Source: Distichodus sexfasciatus | Taxonomy: Eukaryota > Chordata > Actinopteri > Characiformes > Distichodontidae | Assembly (NCBI GenBank): GCA_032718565.1 | Contig: JAVGVS010000023.1 | Span: 3,871,548-3,935,547 of the forward strand | Direction of reading: 5' to 3' | Length of the DNA: 64,000 bases | Shown: piece by piece, positions 55,948-64,000 of the stretch | Numbering within the stretch: the stretch's first letter is position 1 | How the letters are laid out: each line of letters begins with the position of its first letter | The notes under the pieces: model-generated | The model's database searches: none | What the model saw: the letters and a program-made list of their open reading frames with translations, nothing else | Told to the model about the DNA's origin: nothing | Translations under genes and position numbers: made by a program

Positions 55948-56241
55948 ATATCCACGCATTCCTTTGTGTTGGAGTGGCACCTCCTGCAATATAGCACATC
56001 TTGGTACAACTAGTAGTGAAAACAGCAAGCATAATGGAAGCTGTACTACTCCACTTTAGTGATTTATTCTCAAATGGTCTGAAGCACGTCAGCTTCAAGT
56101 CTTCAACAACCTTTCCACCTTTACTTAATGTACCATATTTTGTTCCTGTTTTGTGTGAAAGCAAGAACAGTAAGCACAACAATACTGAAATCCACGGCAT
56201 GGCTTAAAAGCAGCAAGACTGGTTGACAAGCCAATACCTGG

Positions 56242-56323
56242 CATAGCCAGCAGGATTCGAACCTACACGGAGAAACCCCAATGGATTTCTAGTCCATCAC
56301 CTTAACCTCTCAGCCACGACTAC
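56242..56323 (-). tRNA. tRNA-Ser(AGA), diverged but foldable
   Basis: 82 nt with GTAGTCGTGGCTGAGAGG, anticodon AGA, a long variable arm and intact T loop TTCGAAT. The acceptor stem pairs using three G-U wobbles. First copy from the gsk3a side with a complete cloverleaf. Confidence 0.5.
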
Positions 56324-56612
56324 CTCATGGAAACACATTTATGCCAGTATCTTTGCTTGTGGGACAGCATCATCTAAGCGGAAGAAGTAGCAGGTCTTAG
56401 ACTAACTAGTAGGAAAAATTGCAAGCATGATGAACGTTGTACTGTTTCATTTTAGAGATTTTATGTTCAATTGTTCTACAACATTTCAACTTCAACCTTT
56501 CTTCAACTTACATATTTTGACCTTGTTTTGAGTGAGAGCAAGAACTGTAAGCACAAACATACTAAGAACCACTGAGTGGCTTAAAACTAGCAGGACAGAT
56601 TACCAAGCAAAC

Positions 56613-56673
56613 CTCTGACAGGAAACCCCAATGGATTTCTAGTCCATCGCCTTAACCTCTCGGCCACGACTAC
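56613..56673 (-). pseudogene. tRNA-Ser(AGA), T arm deleted
   Basis: The 5' half through the variable arm is perfect (GTAGTCGTGGCCGAGAGG, AGA anticodon), then the T arm and 3' acceptor are missing. Confidence 0.7.
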
Positions 56674-56936
56674 CTCGTGCGAGCCTACTTGTGCAAGTAT
56701 CTTTGCTTGTGGGACAGCATCATCTAAGAGGAAGAAGTAGCAGGTCTTAGACTAACTAGAAGGAAAAATTGCAAGCACAATGAAGATTGTACTGTTTCAT
56801 TTTAAATTGTTCTACAACATTTCAACTTCTTTAACTAACATATTTTGCCCTTGTTTTGTGTGAGAGCAAGAACTGTAAGCACAAACATGCTGAGAGGCTT
56901 AAAACTAGCAGGACAGATTACCAAACAAACCTCTGA

Positions 56937-57018
56937 TGTAGTCAGCAGGATTCGAACCTGCGTGGGGAGACTCCAATGGAGTTCGAGACCATCACCTTAA
57001 CCACTCGGCCACAACTAC
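56937..57018 (-). tRNA. tRNA-Ser(CGA), possibly degenerate
   Basis: 82 nt, T loop TTCGAAT intact. A T-T mismatch closes the anticodon stem and the discriminator base is A instead of G. Confidence 0.45.
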
Positions 57019-57289
57019 CTATTGCAAGCGCACTTTTGCCAGTATCTTTTCTTGTGGGACAGCATCATCTAAGCGGAAGAAGTAGCAGGTCTTAGACTAA
57101 CTAGTAGAACTAGTAGAGATTTTATTTTCAATTGTTGTACAACATTTCAACTTCAACCTTTCCAACTGCACTTAACTAATGTACTGTATTTTGTCCTTTT
57201 GTGTGAGAGCAAGAACTGTTAGCACAAACATACTGAGAACCAATGAGTGGCTTAAAGCTAGCAGGACAGATTGCCAAGCAAACGTCGGA

Positions 57290-57372
57290 CATAGTCGGCA
57301 GGACTCAAACCTGCACAGGGGAAACCCCAATGGATTTCGAGTCCGTCGCCTTAACCACTTGGCCACAACTAC
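57290..57372 (-). tRNA. tRNA-Ser(CGA), possibly degenerate
   Basis: 83 nt with one extra base in the variable arm; T loop TTTGAGT is altered. Confidence 0.4.
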
Positions 57373-57457
57373 CTCTTGCGAGCGCACTTTGCTCATGTCA
57401 GTATCTTTACCCATGCGACTGAGTCATCTATGAGTGAGGAGGTTAAAGAAACGACAC

Positions 57458-57540
57458 TGTCAGAGGTGGGATTCGAACCCACGTCTCCAGAGGAGACTGC
57501 AACCTGAACGCAGCACCTTAGACCGCTCGGCCATCCTGAC
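57458..57540 (-). tRNA. tRNA-Leu(CAG)
   Basis: 83 nt: GTCAGGATGGCCGAGCGGTC, anticodon CAG, T loop TTCGAAT. One weak pair at acceptor position 7. First well-formed leucine copy. Confidence 0.75.
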
Positions 57541-57797
57541 ACGGCGTTGCCCTGGCCAAGCACCTTCTGTAATGTAGTAGGTCTTAGACTAACTAGAAGG
57601 AAAAACAGCAAGCATAATGACGGTTGTACTGTTTCATTTTACAGATTTTATGTTCAATTGTTCTACAAAATTTCAACTATTCCAACTAACATACTTTGTC
57701 CTTGTTTTGTGTGAGGGTAAGAACTGTAAACACAAACATACGGAGAACCACTGAGTGGCTTAAAACTAGCAGGACGGATTACCAAGCAAACCTCTGA

Positions 57798-57879
57798 CAT
57801 AGTCGGCAGGATTCGAACCTGCACGGGGAAACCCCAATGGATTTCAAGTCCATCGCCTTAACAGCTCAGCCACGACTAC
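57798..57879 (-). tRNA. tRNA-Ser(TGA)
   Basis: 82 nt, anticodon TGA, T loop intact. Acceptor stem pairs with a terminal G-U. D loop reads GCTGAGCTGTTAAGG. Confidence 0.7.
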
Positions 57880-58159
57880 CTCCTCCAAGGGCACTTATAC
57901 CAGTATCTTTGCTTGTGGGACAGCATCATCTAAGAGGAAGAAGTAGCAGGTCTTAGACTAACTAGTAGGAAAAACTGCAAGCATAATGAAGGTTGTACTG
58001 TTTCATTTCAGAGATTTTATATTCAATACTTCTACAAGATATTGACCATTCCAACTGCATTTGACTAACGTATTTTGTCCTTGATTTGTGTGAGGGCAAG
58101 AACTGTAAGCACAACCATAGTGAGAACCTACTACGGCAGATTACCAAGAAAACCTCAAA

Positions 58160-58241
58160 CGTAGTCGGCAGGATTCGAACCTGCGCGGGGAAACCCCAAT
58201 GGATTTCGAGTCCATCGCCTTAACCTCTCGGCCACGACTAC
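58160..58241 (-). tRNA. tRNA-Ser(CGA), intact
   Basis: 82 nt with perfect acceptor pairing (GTAGTCG/CGACTAC), anticodon CGA, B box GGTTCGAATCC. Confidence 0.88.
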
Positions 58242-58519
58242 CTCCCCCAAGGGCACTTATACCAGTATCTTTGCTTGTGGGACAGCATCATGTAAGAGGA
58301 AGAAGTAGCGGGTCTTAGACTAACTAGTAGGACAAATTGCAAGCATAATGAAGCTTGTACTGTTTCATTTTAGAGATTTTATGTTCAATTGTTTCACAAC
58401 ATTTCAACTTCAACCTTTCTTTAATTAACATATTTTGTCTGTCTTTTCTGTGAGGGCAAGAACTGAAAGCACAACCATACTGAGAACCTAGCAAGGCAGA
58501 TTACCAAGCAAACCTCAGA

Positions 58520-58601
58520 CGTAGTCGGCAGGATTCAAACCTGTGCAGGGAAATCCCAATGGATTTCAAGTCCATCACCTTAACCGCTCAGCCATGACTA
58601 C
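58520..58601 (-). tRNA. tRNA-Ser(TGA), slightly degenerate
   Basis: 82 nt, anticodon TGA, T arm GGTTTGAATCC, a mismatch at acceptor position 7 and changes in the variable arm. Confidence 0.5.
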
Positions 58602-58686
58602 TTCTTGCAAATGGACTTTGCTCACGTTAGTATCTTTACCCGTGCGACTGAGTCAGCTATGAGTGAGGAGGTTAAAGAAAACAGGC

Positions 58687-58769
58687 TGTCAGAAGCGGGA
58701 TTCGAACCCACACCTCCAGGGGAGACTGCGACCTGAACGCAGCGCCTTAGACCGCTCTGCCATCCTGAC
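58687..58769 (-). tRNA. tRNA-Leu(CAG)
   Basis: 83 nt, anticodon CAG, B box GGTTCGAATCC, A box GGCAGAGCGGT. Four T follow within about 20 nt of the 3' end on the minus strand. Confidence 0.8.
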
Positions 58770-59024
58770 ACAGCTTTGTGGTGTACAGGCACCTCCTGTG
58801 AAGTAGCAAGTCTTAAACTATCTAGAAGGAAAAATTGCAAGCATAATGAAGGTTGTACTGTTTCATTTTAGAGATTTTATGTTCAATTGTTCTACAACAT
58901 TTCAACTTCAACCTTTCTTTAACTAACATATTTTGTCCTTGTCTTGTGTGAGAGCAAGAACTGTAAGCACAAACATACTGAGAGGCTTAAAACTAACAGG
59001 ACAGCTTGCCAAGCAGACCTCTGA

Positions 59025-59107
59025 CGTAGTCTTTGCAGGATTCGAATCCCGCGCCAGAAACCCCAATGATTTCTAGTCCATCGCTTCTTAACCACTGCCA
59101 CGACTAC
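59025..59107 (-). pseudogene. tRNA-Ser(AGA) with indels
   Basis: Recognisable throughout, but with small insertions and deletions in the D, anticodon and variable arms and an inserted CTTT near the 3' end. Lies in the indel-rich block, so it may be a mis-called intact gene. Confidence 0.5.
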
Positions 59108-59396
59108 TGCCCAAGTGTACTTTCTTGTGCTATATCTTTGCTTTGTGGGACAGCATCATCTAAGAGGAAGAAGTAGCAGGTCTAGGACTAACTAGTAGGA
59201 AAAATTGAGCATAATGAAGGTTGCACTGTTTCATTTTAGAGATTTTGTTCAATTGTTTTTACCAACATTTCAACTTCAACCTTTCTTTAACTAACATATT
59301 TTGTCCTTGTTTTGTCTGAGAGCAAGAACCTAAGGACAAATATAGTAAAACCACTGAGGGTTTAAAGCACAGGACAAGTTGCTGCTAAATCTCTGA

Positions 59397-59473
59397 CGAG
59401 TCGGCAGGACTAACCTGCGCCGGGGAAACCCCATTGATTTCAAGTCCATCGCTTAACCACTGGCCACGACTAC
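59397..59473 (-). pseudogene. tRNA-Ser(TGA) with deletions
   Basis: 77 nt; single-base losses in the acceptor, D and T arms. Confidence 0.5.
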
Positions 59474-59741
59474 CTCCTCCAAGTTTATTTGTGCCAGTAT
59501 CTTTGCTTGTGGGACAGCATCATCTGTTATGGAAGAAGTAGCAGGTCTTCAGACTAACTAGTAGTAGATTACCAAAGCATAATGAGATTTTATGTTCAAT
59601 AAGACATTGACCATTCCAACTGCATTCAACTAACATATTTTGGCTCCTTGCTTTGGTGTGAGGGCAAGGACAGTAAGCACAACTATACTCGAACATCCTG
59701 GAATTAGTCTAGTAGCGGCAGATTACCAAGCAGACCTCTGA

Positions 59742-59824
59742 CGAGTCGGCAGGATTCAACCCGCGCTGGAAACCCCAATGGATTTCATGAGTCCATCGTC
59801 TAACCTCCTCTCGGCCACGACTAC
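59742..59824 (-). pseudogene. tRNA-Ser with indels
   Basis: Anticodon loop carries extra bases (GACTCATGAAATCC), so the anticodon cannot be read with confidence; missing bases in the T arm. Confidence 0.5.
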
Positions 59825-60054
59825 CTCCTCCAAGTGTACTTTATACCAGAATCTTACAGTGGGACAGCATCATGTAAGAGTGGTGAAATAGAAGTAGCAG
59901 GTCTCAGACTAACTAGTAGGAAAAAACTGCAAGCATAATGAAGCTTTGAACTGTTTCATTTTGAGAGATATTGTGCTGGTTTTCAAGCTCATAGATTTGG
60001 CCTAGTCATGGACCAAACAGCAGTACCAATGCAGATTACCAAGCAAACCTTAGA

Positions 60055-60131
60055 CGTAGTCAGCAGGATTCAACCCCTGCAGGAAACCCTAATGATTTCA
60101 AGTCCATCACCCAACTCTCAGCCATGACTAC
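60055..60131 (-). pseudogene. tRNA-Ser(TGA) with deletions
   Basis: Corresponds to the copy at 62113 in the next higher-order unit but lacks several bases. Confidence 0.5.
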
Positions 60132-60215
60132 TTTTGCAAAGTGCACTTTTGTTAACGTTATATCTTTCACTGCGACTGAGTCATCAGCTATGAGAGGAGG
60201 ATAAAGAAAAGAGTC

Positions 60216-60293
60216 TGTCAGAAGTGGGATTCAACCCACGCCCAGGGAGACTACACCTGAACGAAAGGCGCCTAGGACCGCCAATATCCTGAC
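60216..60293 (-). pseudogene. tRNA-Leu with indels
   Basis: Counterpart of the intact 62280 gene, with changes in every arm. Confidence 0.5.
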
Positions 60294-60535
60294 ACAGCTT
60301 GGTGGTGTACAGGCACCTCCTGTGAAGTAGCAAGTCTTAAACTATCTAGAAGGAGAAATTGCAAGCATAATGAGGGTTGTACTGTTTCATTTGAGAGATT
60401 TCATGTCTAACTCAACCTTTCTTTTTAACTAACATATTTTGTCCTTGTTTTGTGTGAGAGCAAGAACTGTGCTAATAAAACATGGCTGAGAGGCTTAAAC
60501 CAACAGGAATAGCTTGTCAAGCTACTACCTCTTGA

Positions 60536-60617
60536 CGTAGTCGGCAGGATTCGAACCTGCGCGGGGAAACCCCAATGGATTTCGAGTCCATCGCCTTAAC
60601 CACTCGGCCACAACTAC
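60536..60617 (-). tRNA. tRNA-Ser(CGA), intact
   Basis: 82 nt, GTAGTTGTGGCCGAGTGG, anticodon CGA, B box GGTTCGAATCC; acceptor pairs with one U-G. Confidence 0.85.
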
Positions 60618-60980
60618 CTCCTCCAAGCAGCCGTATACCAGCATCTTTGCTAGTGGGACAGCATCATGTAAGAGGAAGAAGTAGCAGGTCTTAGACTAAC
60701 TAGTAGGAAAAACTGCAAGCATAATGAAGCTTGAACTGTTTCTTTTCAGAGATATTGTGCTGGTTTTCTTGCTCATGGATTAGGCCCAGTCGTGACCAAA
60801 TAGTACCAATGGAGATTTACCATTCAAACTAGCTAACCTAGAACTGTGTTTAATCCTCCACTGAGAAATACCTGGCCCTTTATGTTTAATCTTCAACCTT
60901 GTCCTTTCAGGAGAGCCAGAACTGTGGGTTATTGAAATATACTGAGAACCTTAGCAAGGCAGACTACTACAAACTCCAGA

Positions 60981-61064
60981 CGTAGTCGGCAGGATTGGAC
61001 CCTCAGTAGGAAACCCCTCAATGGATTTTTTTCTTGTCCATCTTTAACCTCTCAGCCATGACTA
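60981..61064 (-). pseudogene. tRNA-Ser with heavy indels
   Basis: The anticodon arm is replaced by an A-rich run; T arm GGTCCAATCC. Confidence 0.5.
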
Positions 61065-61145
61065 GCTCCCTCTGTAAGCGACTTTGCTGACGCATCTTTT
61101 ACCCAGACTGAGTCAGCTATGAGGAGGAGGTTAAAGAAAAGAGTC

Positions 61146-61223
61146 TGTCAGAAGTGGGATTCGAACCGCCTCCAGGGGAGACTGCGACTGAACGTAGCGC
61201 CTAGGACCGCTGGCCATCCTGAC
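61146..61223 (-). pseudogene. tRNA-Leu with deletions
   Basis: T loop TTCGAAT and GCAGTCTCCCCTGGAGGC are fine, but bases are missing from the T stem, anticodon arm and D arm. Confidence 0.5.
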
Positions 61224-61479
61224 ACAGCTTTTTAGGTGTACAGGCACCTCCCAGAAGTAGCAAGTCTTAAACTATCTAGAAGGAAAAATTGGCAAGCATA
61301 ATGAAGGTTGTACTGTTTCATTTTAGAGATTTTATGTTCAATTGTTCTACAACATTTCAACTTCAACCTTTCTTTAACTAACATATTTTGTCCTTGTTTT
61401 GTGTGAGAGCAAGAACTGTAAGCACAAACATACTGAGAGGCTTAAAACTAACGGGACAGCTTGCCAAGAAGACCTCTGA

Positions 61480-61561
61480 CGTAGTCGGCAGGATTCGAAC
61501 CTGCGCGGGGAAACCCCAATGGATTTCTAGCCCATCGCCTTAACCACTCGGCCACGACTAC
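61480..61561 (-). tRNA. tRNA-Ser(AGA), intact
   Basis: 82 nt, anticodon AGA, perfect acceptor stem, B box GGTTCGAATCC; a G-U pair closes the anticodon stem. Confidence 0.85.
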
Positions 61562-61816
61562 CTCCTCCAAGTTTACTTGTGCCAGTATCTTTGCTTGTGG
61601 GACAGCATCATCTAAGAGGAAGAAGTAGCAGGTCTTAGACTAACTAGTAGGACAAATTGCAAGCATAATGAGATTTTATGTTCAATAAGACATTGACCAT
61701 TCCAACTGCATTCAACTAACATATTTTGCCCTTGTTTTGTGTGAGGGCAAGGACAGTAAGCACAACTATACTGAACATCCTAGTCTAGTCAGGCAGATTA
61801 CCAAGCAGACCTCTGA

Positions 61817-61892
61817 CGTAGTCGGCAGGATTCGAACCTGCGCGAGAAAACCCCAATGGATTTCGAGTCCATCGCCTTAACCTCTCGGCCAC
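61817..61892 (-). pseudogene. tRNA-Ser(CGA) with replaced 5' acceptor strand
   Basis: Body, anticodon CGA and T arm are intact, but the first seven bases are AGAGAAG instead of GTAGTCG, so the acceptor stem cannot form. The replacement belongs to a small inverted repeat, ACCTTC-TCT-GAAGGT. Confidence 0.75.
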
Positions 61893-62112
61893 CTTCTCTG
61901 AAGGTACTTATACCAGTATCTTTGCTTGTGGGACAGTATCATCTAAGAGGAAGAAGTAGCAGGTCTTAGACTAACTAGTAGGAAAAACTGCAAGCATAAT
62001 GAAGCTTGAACTGTTTCATTTCAGAGATATTGTGCTGGTTTCTTGCTCATAGATTTGGCCTAGTCGTGGACCAAACAGCAGTACCAATGCAGATTACCAA
62101 GCAAACCTTAGA

Positions 62113-62194
62113 CGTAGTCAGCAGGATTCAACCCTGTGCAGGGAAACCCCAATGGATTTCAAGTCCATCACCTTAACCTCTCAGCCATGACTAC
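62113..62194 (-). pseudogene. tRNA-Ser(TGA), T loop damaged
   Basis: 82 nt, anticodon TGA, but the T arm reads GGGTTGAATCC, losing the normal TTCGAAT loop. Confidence 0.6.
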
Positions 62195-62279
62195 TTCTTG
62201 CAAGTGCACTTTGCTAACGTTAGTATCTTTACCCGTGCGACTGAGTCAGCTATGAGTGAGGAGGATAAAGAAAAGAGTC

Positions 62280-62362
62280 TGTCAGAAGTGGGATTCGAAC
62301 CCACGCCTCCAGGGGAGACTGCGACCTGAACGCAGCGCCTTAGACCGCTCGGCCATCCTGAC
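62280..62362 (-). tRNA. tRNA-Leu(CAG), intact
   Basis: 83 nt, all arms pair, anticodon CAG. The minus strand continues CTCTTTTC, a Pol III terminator. Confidence 0.9.
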
Positions 62363-62620
62363 ACAGCTTGGTGGTGTACAGGCACCTCCTGTGAAGTAGC
62401 AAGTCTTAAACTATCTAGAAGGAGAAATTGCAAGCATAATGAGGGTTGTACTGTTTCATTTGAGAGATTTCATGATGTTCAATTGTTCAACAACATTTCA
62501 ACTTCAACCTTTCTTTAACTAACATATTTTGTCCTTGTTTTGTGTGAGAGCAAGAACTGTAAGCACAAACATACTGAGAGGCTTAAAACTAACAGGACAG
62601 CTTGCCAAGCACACCTCTGA

Positions 62621-62702
62621 CGTAGTCGGCAGGATTCGAACCTGCGCGGGGAAACCCCAATGGATTTCGAGTCCATCGCCTTAACCACTCGGCCACAACT
62701 AC
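62621..62702 (-). tRNA. tRNA-Ser(CGA), intact
   Basis: 82 nt, same sequence as the 60536 gene one higher-order unit away. Confidence 0.87.
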
Positions 62703-63075
62703 CTCCTCCAAGTGTACTTATACCAGTATCTTTGCTTGTGGGACAGCATCATGTAAGAGGAAGAAGTAGCAGGTCTTAGACTAACTAGTAGGAAAAACTG
62801 CAAGCATAATGAAGCTTGAACTGTTTCATTTCAGAGATATTGTGCTGGTTTCTTGCTCATGGATTAGGCCTAGTCGTGGACCAAATAGCAGTACCAATGG
62901 AGATTTACCATTCAAACTCAACGTTAACCTAGAACTAGGCTTAATCCTCCACTGAGAAATTGGCCCTTTATGTTTAATCTTCAACCTTTTTGGTCCTTCT
63001 TTTGTGTGAGAGCCAGAACTGTAAGCACAGCCATACTGAGAACCTAGCAAGGCAGACTACCAAGCAAACCTTAGA

Positions 63076-63157
63076 CGTAGTCGGCAGGATTGGACCCTGT
63101 GCAGGGAAACCCCAATGGATTTCAAGTCCATCACCTTAACCTCTCAGCCATGACTAC
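63076..63157 (-). pseudogene. tRNA-Ser(TGA), B box damaged
   Basis: 82 nt, anticodon TGA, but the T arm reads GGGTCCAATCC. Confidence 0.6.
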
Positions 63158-63232
63158 TTCTTGCAAGTGACGTTAGTATCTTTACCCGTGCGACTGAGTC
63201 AGCTATGAGTGAGGAGGTTAAAGAAAAGAGTC

Positions 63233-63315
63233 TGTCAGAAGTGGGATTCGAACCCACGCCTCCAGGGGAGACTGCGACCTGAACGCAGCGCCTTAGACCG
63301 CTCGGCCATCCTGAC
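63233..63315 (-). tRNA. tRNA-Leu(CAG), intact
   Basis: Identical to the 62280 gene, including the following CTCTTTTC terminator. Confidence 0.9.
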
Positions 63316-63571
63316 ACAGCTTGGTGGTGTACAGGCACCTCCTGTGAAGTAGCAAGTCTTAAACTATCTAGAAGGAAAAATTGCAAGCATAATGAGGTTG
63401 TAATTGTTTCATTTTAGAGATTTTATGTTCAATTGTTCTACAACATTTCAACTTCAACCTTTCTTTAACTAACATATTTTGTCCTTGTTTTGTGTGAGAG
63501 CAAGAACTGTAAGCACAAACATACTGAGAGGCTTAAAACTAACGGGACAGCTTGCCAAGAAGACCTCTTTA

Positions 63572-63653
63572 TTTAGTCGGCAGGATTCGAACTCTGCGCG
63601 GGGAAAAACCCAATGGATTTTAGTCCATCGCTTTAACCACTCGCCACGACTAC
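63572..63653 (-). pseudogene. tRNA-Ser with small indels
   Basis: Counterpart of the intact 61480 AGA gene; single-base gains and losses in the T stem, variable arm, anticodon loop and D arm. Confidence 0.5.
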
Positions 63654-63910
63654 CTCCAGTGTACTTGTGCCAGTATCTTTGCTTGTGGGACAGCATCATG
63701 TAAGAGGAAGAAGTAGGCAGGTCTTTTAGATTAACTAGTAGGACAAATTGCAAGCATAATGGAGATTTTTATAACCACAAGATACTGACCATTCCAACTG
63801 CATTCAACTAACATATTTTTGCCCCTTGTTTTGTGTGAGGGCAAGGACAGTGCTACAACTATGGCTGAACATCCTAGTCTAGTCAGGCAGATTACCAAGC
63901 AGACCTCTGA

Positions 63911-63986
63911 CGTAGTCGGCAGGATTCGAACCTGCGCGAGAAAACCCCAATGGATTTCGAGTCCATCGCCTTAACCTCTCGGCCAC
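63911..63986 (-). pseudogene. tRNA-Ser(CGA) with replaced 5' acceptor strand, at window edge
   Basis: Same altered copy as 61817, including the ACCTTCTCTGAAGGT inverted repeat. It starts a third higher-order unit. Confidence 0.75.
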
Positions 63987-64000
63987 CTTCTCTGAAGGTA

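Larger units (their letters stand above)
53300..64000 (-). repeat. Tandem tRNA-Ser/tRNA-Leu array with shared spacer
   Basis: Units of about 320-380 bp each carry one tRNA. The common spacer includes GACTAACTAGTAGG, GCAAGCATAATGAAG, GTACTGTTTCATTTTAGAGA, ACTAACATATTTTGTCC and GAGCAAGAACTGTAAGCAC. All copies point the same way. On the gsk3a side units are diverged; they become alike toward the right edge, where the array continues out of the window. Confidence 0.93.
59742..64000 (-). repeat. Higher-order repeat of about 2.09 kb with seven tRNA copies
   Basis: In coordinate order the unit is Ser(CGA-type, first copy unreadable), Ser(TGA), Leu, Ser(CGA), Ser(TGA), Leu, Ser(AGA). Unit one spans 59742-61561 and unit two 61817-63653; unit three begins at 63911. 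Matching copies are offset by 2058 to 2095 bp. Confidence 0.85.

Noticed and set aside
57172..63753. Short frames of 60-94 codons repeated through the tRNA array (for example those reading SGWPSGLRRCVQVAVSPGG)
   Set aside because: They are translations of tRNA-Leu, tRNA-Ser and spacer sequence; their recurrence follows the repeat, not protein selection.
53300..64000. CRISPR-like array or satellite
   Set aside because: The periodic conserved blocks are eukaryotic tRNA genes with A and B boxes and CAG or AGA/CGA/TGA anticodons, not short palindromic repeats with unique spacers.

Overview
The window reads as nuclear DNA of a ray-finned (teleost) fish. The base composition is AT-rich, coding exons are split by short GT-AG introns, and (CA)n/(TG)n/(GA)n microsatellites are abundant. 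Typical fish repeats occur: a Tc1-like transposon with long inverted repeats, several hAT-type non-autonomous elements with 8-bp target duplications, two tRNA-derived SINE families, and LINE-type tails ending in (AATG)n. I cannot name the species.

Region 1-30 kb holds no gene I can prove. It contains a broken Tc1 element (1727-3333), a microsatellite-flanked repeat with telomere-like motifs (5896-6211), a LINE tail followed by a hAT element (7965-8681), SINEs, and a GC/CpG-richer patch at 16.64-17.06 kb that could be a promoter or first exon. Region 30-41 kb is a repeat graveyard. It includes a frameshifted C2H2 zinc-finger relic on the minus strand (about 31.09-31.66 kb, ZNF574/ZNF526-like), a second Tc1 transposase relic (about 35.58-35.85 kb), many SINE copies, and a small group of tRNA-like relics at 40.28-40.51 kb.

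The one well supported protein gene is glycogen synthase kinase 3, best matched to the alpha paralogue (gsk3a). It lies on the minus strand from 51994 (ATG) to 43847 (stop). Ten coding exons join into a 427-residue protein with every kinase landmark in place. The exon that mammals divide into two pieces (107 + 98 nt from memory) is one continuous 205-nt exon here. Its introns carry hAT-type elements, a palindromic MITE, SINEs and a LINE tail. A plausible promoter lies just above 52 kb, and the 3' UTR probably runs below 43.85 kb.

From about 53.3 kb to the right edge (and beyond it) there is a tandem array of tRNA genes, all on the minus strand. About 25 tRNA-Ser copies (anticodons AGA, CGA and TGA on one common body) are interspersed with about 13 tRNA-Leu(CAG) copies, embedded in a shared spacer. 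The copies nearest gsk3a are decayed relics, while those from about 57.4 kb onward are often intact. From about 59.7 kb a higher-order unit of about 2.09 kb with seven tRNA copies is visible twice and starts a third time at the edge. Blocks of small indels inside the array affect genes and spacer alike, and may be consensus errors rather than biology.
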